Below are positions 62,048 to 64,000 of a DNA stretch of 64,000 nucleotides, piece by piece. Origin of the DNA: Saccharicrinis sp050589685 (lineage in GTDB: Bacteria > Bacteroidota > Bacteroidia > Bacteroidales > Marinilabiliaceae); assembly GCF_050589685.1 (NCBI RefSeq), contig NZ_JBNGOS010000031.1, forward strand, positions 26,292-90,291, in the 5' to 3' direction. Below the pieces are notes generated by a model. The model searched no databases, was not told the origin of the DNA, and was given only the letters and a program-made list of their open reading frames with translations. Every line of letters begins with the position of its first letter. Position 1 is the stretch's first letter. The position numbers were made by a program, and so were the translations under genes.

Positions 62048-63673
62048 AATTATGGAAATAAAATTAGTTAGATTCTGACTTTTTTCTAATTCAAAACGCT
62101 TTCGTAGCCTATATCTGGAAACGTGAACACTGGTAACTGAAATGCCCAATAAATGCGCCATTTCTTTTCCTGAGAAGTTTAATCTAATTAGTGCGCAATG
62201 TTTTCGTTCTGTTTTGCTCAAGTCCGGATATTGCTGCTGAAGACGTTCATAAAAACCTGAGTTTACTTCTACAAAGCGAGTATTAAATTCGTCCCATAAG
62301 GCTGTAGAAGAAGCCTTAATGCTTTTTTCGATGGATTCTACCGAAGATGCTTCTGTTTTTCCTTCTTTTAATCTTTTCAGGAGTTCGTCAATCGTTTCTT
62401 CCTTATCAATTAATTTTAGGGTAAAGGCTGTGAGTTCTTTGTTTTTTATTTCCAAGGCTTCGTTGGCTTCTTTTCGCTTAAGTTGCATATCCGCTTTCTC
62501 AAGCTTAAAACGTCTGCGTTGCACATGATTCCGGTAAAATAACATGCTAATGAAGATGATTAACAGGAGACCAAGAAGTAAAGACCTAATGAGTAATAAA
62601 CTCCTTCTTTGCTCTGCTACCACTTTATCTTTTGCAAGTAGCTCTAGCTCTTGTTGTTCTAATTGATCTTTATATTTCGATTTAATTTCAATTAAGGTAT
62701 TGTTACGCAGACTACTTATGTTAAAGCTAGTGTCACTTAGGGCCTTAGATTGTTTTAAATCAATATAGGATTGCCTGAAACGATTTACGTTAAACTCAGC
62801 ATAAGCAAGGTTTTCCAGCACATCGCTACGTATATTGTTATATAATCCATATTCTTGATTTAATTGTAGCGACTGTGTATAAAATTTTATAGCTGATAAA
62901 TAATTGTTCTCAATCTTATAAGCATTACCAAGGTAATAGTATATCATACTTAAATATCCCTTAACGTGATCTTGTATTTGGGGGTTATTCAAATTATCTT
63001 CAATTTCTTCACTAATTCTGTGCAGAATTACCTTCGAAGAGTCAGTTCTGCCTAAATCATTATAAATACAAGCCTGCTCACCTCTGTGGTAATTCATGTA
63101 TATTTTTATATGCTTGTCTTTAATTCCAATAATTTCGCATGTATCTAAATGAGCTAGAGCGAGCTGCAGTTTGTTAAACTTGCGGTAATGCATGGCTAGG
63201 TGATAATGAGAGCCAGTCACGGAATTAGATGTTACAATGGCGTTTTTATAAAGTAACTTATTCAGATTTAATGAAAGTATATGAAAATTGTGAGAAATTG
63301 CCTCCTTACCAAATTGTGTATATAAGTTTCCTAATTCTTGAGCACAACGGGCCTTCATAATGAAATCTTTAACAACTTCCGAAGTATGCAAGGCTTGTTC
63401 AAAATAGTCAAACGCCTCTGAAAAATTTTGTAGTTGTGTAGATAGTTTCCCTAAATGGTAATAAGTATTTAATAATAACGAGTCATCAATGTCTTGAGCG
63501 TTATCTAGAATAGATTTTAGCATGATTAAGGCCGAATCAGGTTGTTCAGAAATTAGCTTGTTAGCTTTGTTGTATAAACGATAAGTGTCTTCTTGTTTTT
63601 GTATAGCATGGATGTAGCTTGTGCTAATTGTTGAAATGTATATAATTATTATAAAACAAATTCTGAATTTCAT
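62045..63673 (-). CDS. TPR, transmembrane, LuxR-type helix-turn-helix regulator
   Basis: This 542-aa protein has a signal peptide (1-24), TPR repeats outside the membrane (about 30-300), one transmembrane helix (about 345-365: LLLIRSLLLGLLLIIFISMLFY), a coiled coil (about 370-430) and a C-terminal LuxR-type helix-turn-helix (YPDLSKTERKHCALIRLNFSGKEMAHLLGIS...RYRLRKRFEL). This periplasmic-TPR plus cytoplasmic-HTH design is common in Bacteroidota and probably passes an envelope signal to DNA. The stimulus and targets are unknown. It is convergent with the dioxygenase gene, across the 41-bp repeats, and probably not part of the PUL. Confidence 0.9.
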   Translation of the reverse strand: MKFRICFIIIIYISTISTSYIHAIQKQEDTYRLYNKANKLISEQPDSALIMLKSILDNAQDIDDSLLLNTYYHLGKLSTQLQNFSEAFDYFEQALHTSEVVKDFIMKARCAQELGNLYTQFGKEAISHNFHILSLNLNKLLYKNAIVTSNSVTGSHYHLAMHYRKFNKLQLALAHLDTCEIIGIKDKHIKIYMNYHRGEQACIYNDLGRTDSSKVILHRISEEIEDNLNNPQIQDHVKGYLSMIYYYLGNAYKIENNYLSAIKFYTQSLQLNQEYGLYNNIRSDVLENLAYAEFNVNRFRQSYIDLKQSKALSDTSFNISSLRNNTLIEIKSKYKDQLEQQELELLAKDKVVAEQRRSLLLIRSLLLGLLLIIFISMLFYRNHVQRRRFKLEKADMQLKRKEANEALEIKNKELTAFTLKLIDKEETIDELLKRLKEGKTEASSVESIEKSIKASSTALWDEFNTRFVEVNSGFYERLQQQYPDLSKTERKHCALIRLNFSGKEMAHLLGISVTSVHVSRYRLRKRFELEKSQNLTNFISII

Positions 63674-64000
63674 TTCTGTTTGATTTACTACTTATTACAA
63701 ATTATAAAACTATACAATAATTTTTAAAAGTATAGATTTATAAATGTCTAAAAAGGGATATGTATAGATTTTTTATATGATGGATAAAGTGTATTCTGCC
63801 TTACGCTTGCTTATATTGTACTGGTAATTATAGTTTGAAATCAGTTAGTTATGGTTTATTTGCCAGAAATAACAACCTCCTTCTAAAATCAATATTATTA
63901 AAGTTATGAAATTTGTAAAAATCGTATCCCCACTACCAAGTAGGTCATAGATTTTTATCGGAGATGTACGATATTTGTTTACTGTTGGGGATTTACAGCT
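63674..64000. promoter_or_regulatory. Upstream region of the TPR-LuxR regulator gene
   Basis: This 327-nt AT-rich region has no supported gene. It holds a 10-bp direct repeat GTATAGATTT at 63730-63739 and 63762-63771, three helical turns apart, and an inverted CTATAC at 63710-63715. These are possible binding sites for the regulator itself. The rest is unremarkable and the window ends without another gene start that I trust. Confidence 0.4.

Noticed and set aside
1..64000. Mobile elements, CRISPR arrays, rRNA/tRNA genes
   Set aside because: No transposase or integrase motifs, no regularly spaced repeats beyond the two-unit 41-bp duplication, and no tRNA-like cloverleaf was noticed by eye; a tRNA scan was not possible.

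Overview
This window comes from a member of the Bacteroidota, most likely a marine one, possibly near the Bacteroidales/Marinilabiliales. The signs are two tandem SusC/SusD pairs, a hybrid two-component (HTCS) regulator, many lipoprotein signals, six proteins with type IX secretion (T9SS) C-terminal sorting domains, AT-rich DNA without strong Shine-Dalgarno sites, and eight family S1 sulfatases in about 60 kb. Almost the whole window is one large polysaccharide utilization locus (PUL) for a sulfated, uronic-acid- and probably rhamnose-containing glycan. I saw no rRNA, tRNA, CRISPR array or transposase.

Layout. Positions 1-3719 are the end of an upstream operon (two sulfatases and a GH105 unsaturated-uronyl hydrolase), closed by a hairpin terminator. 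A GH78 alpha-L-rhamnosidase follows (3855-6689). It converges on a minus-strand HTCS regulator (6911-11008), with a strong terminator between them. A 356-nt divergent control region holds an inverted repeat and repeated TAATTGC boxes. It leads into SusC1-SusD1-SusC2-SusD2 and a T9SS-secreted modular glycan-binding candidate (11365-24085, then a terminator hairpin).

The second half of the PUL (24185-55667) is a dense co-directional run: two GH30 enzymes, a DUF5107-TPR protein, a GH2 enzyme, a sulfatase with HEAT-like repeats, an SGNH esterase, two sulfatases, a giant Asp-box beta-propeller protein with a discoidin domain, a GH16 enzyme with the same discoidin domain, a second GH2, an S9 prolyl-oligopeptidase-type peptidase, a sulfatase, a clan GH-A (GH51/GH39-like) enzyme and a small secreted protein that shares that enzyme's C-terminal module. 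Three more units follow: two sulfatases and a CBM9-like protein. The second of these sulfatases and the CBM9-like gene share an upstream 52-nt element. The window ends with genes that look outside the PUL: a Crp/Fnr-type regulator, a Tat-exported DODA-type dioxygenase and a minus-strand TPR/LuxR-type regulator. A 41-bp tandem duplication lies between the last two.

How the genes may work together (inference). T9SS enzymes (GH30, GH16, GH-A, propeller) cut the polymer at the cell surface. SusCD pairs import oligosaccharides. Lipoprotein and periplasmic sulfatases, GH2, GH30, GH105 and GH78 finish the job, and the HTCS senses a periplasmic product. GH30 (family includes endo-beta-1,6-galactanases), GH16, GH2, GH78, GH105, a GH51-like enzyme and a proline-type peptidase together fit a sulfated arabinogalactan or arabinogalactan-protein at least as well as ulvan. 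No classical polysaccharide lyase is recognisable. The propeller protein and the shared C-terminal module of the GH-A enzyme are the best candidates for undescribed activities.
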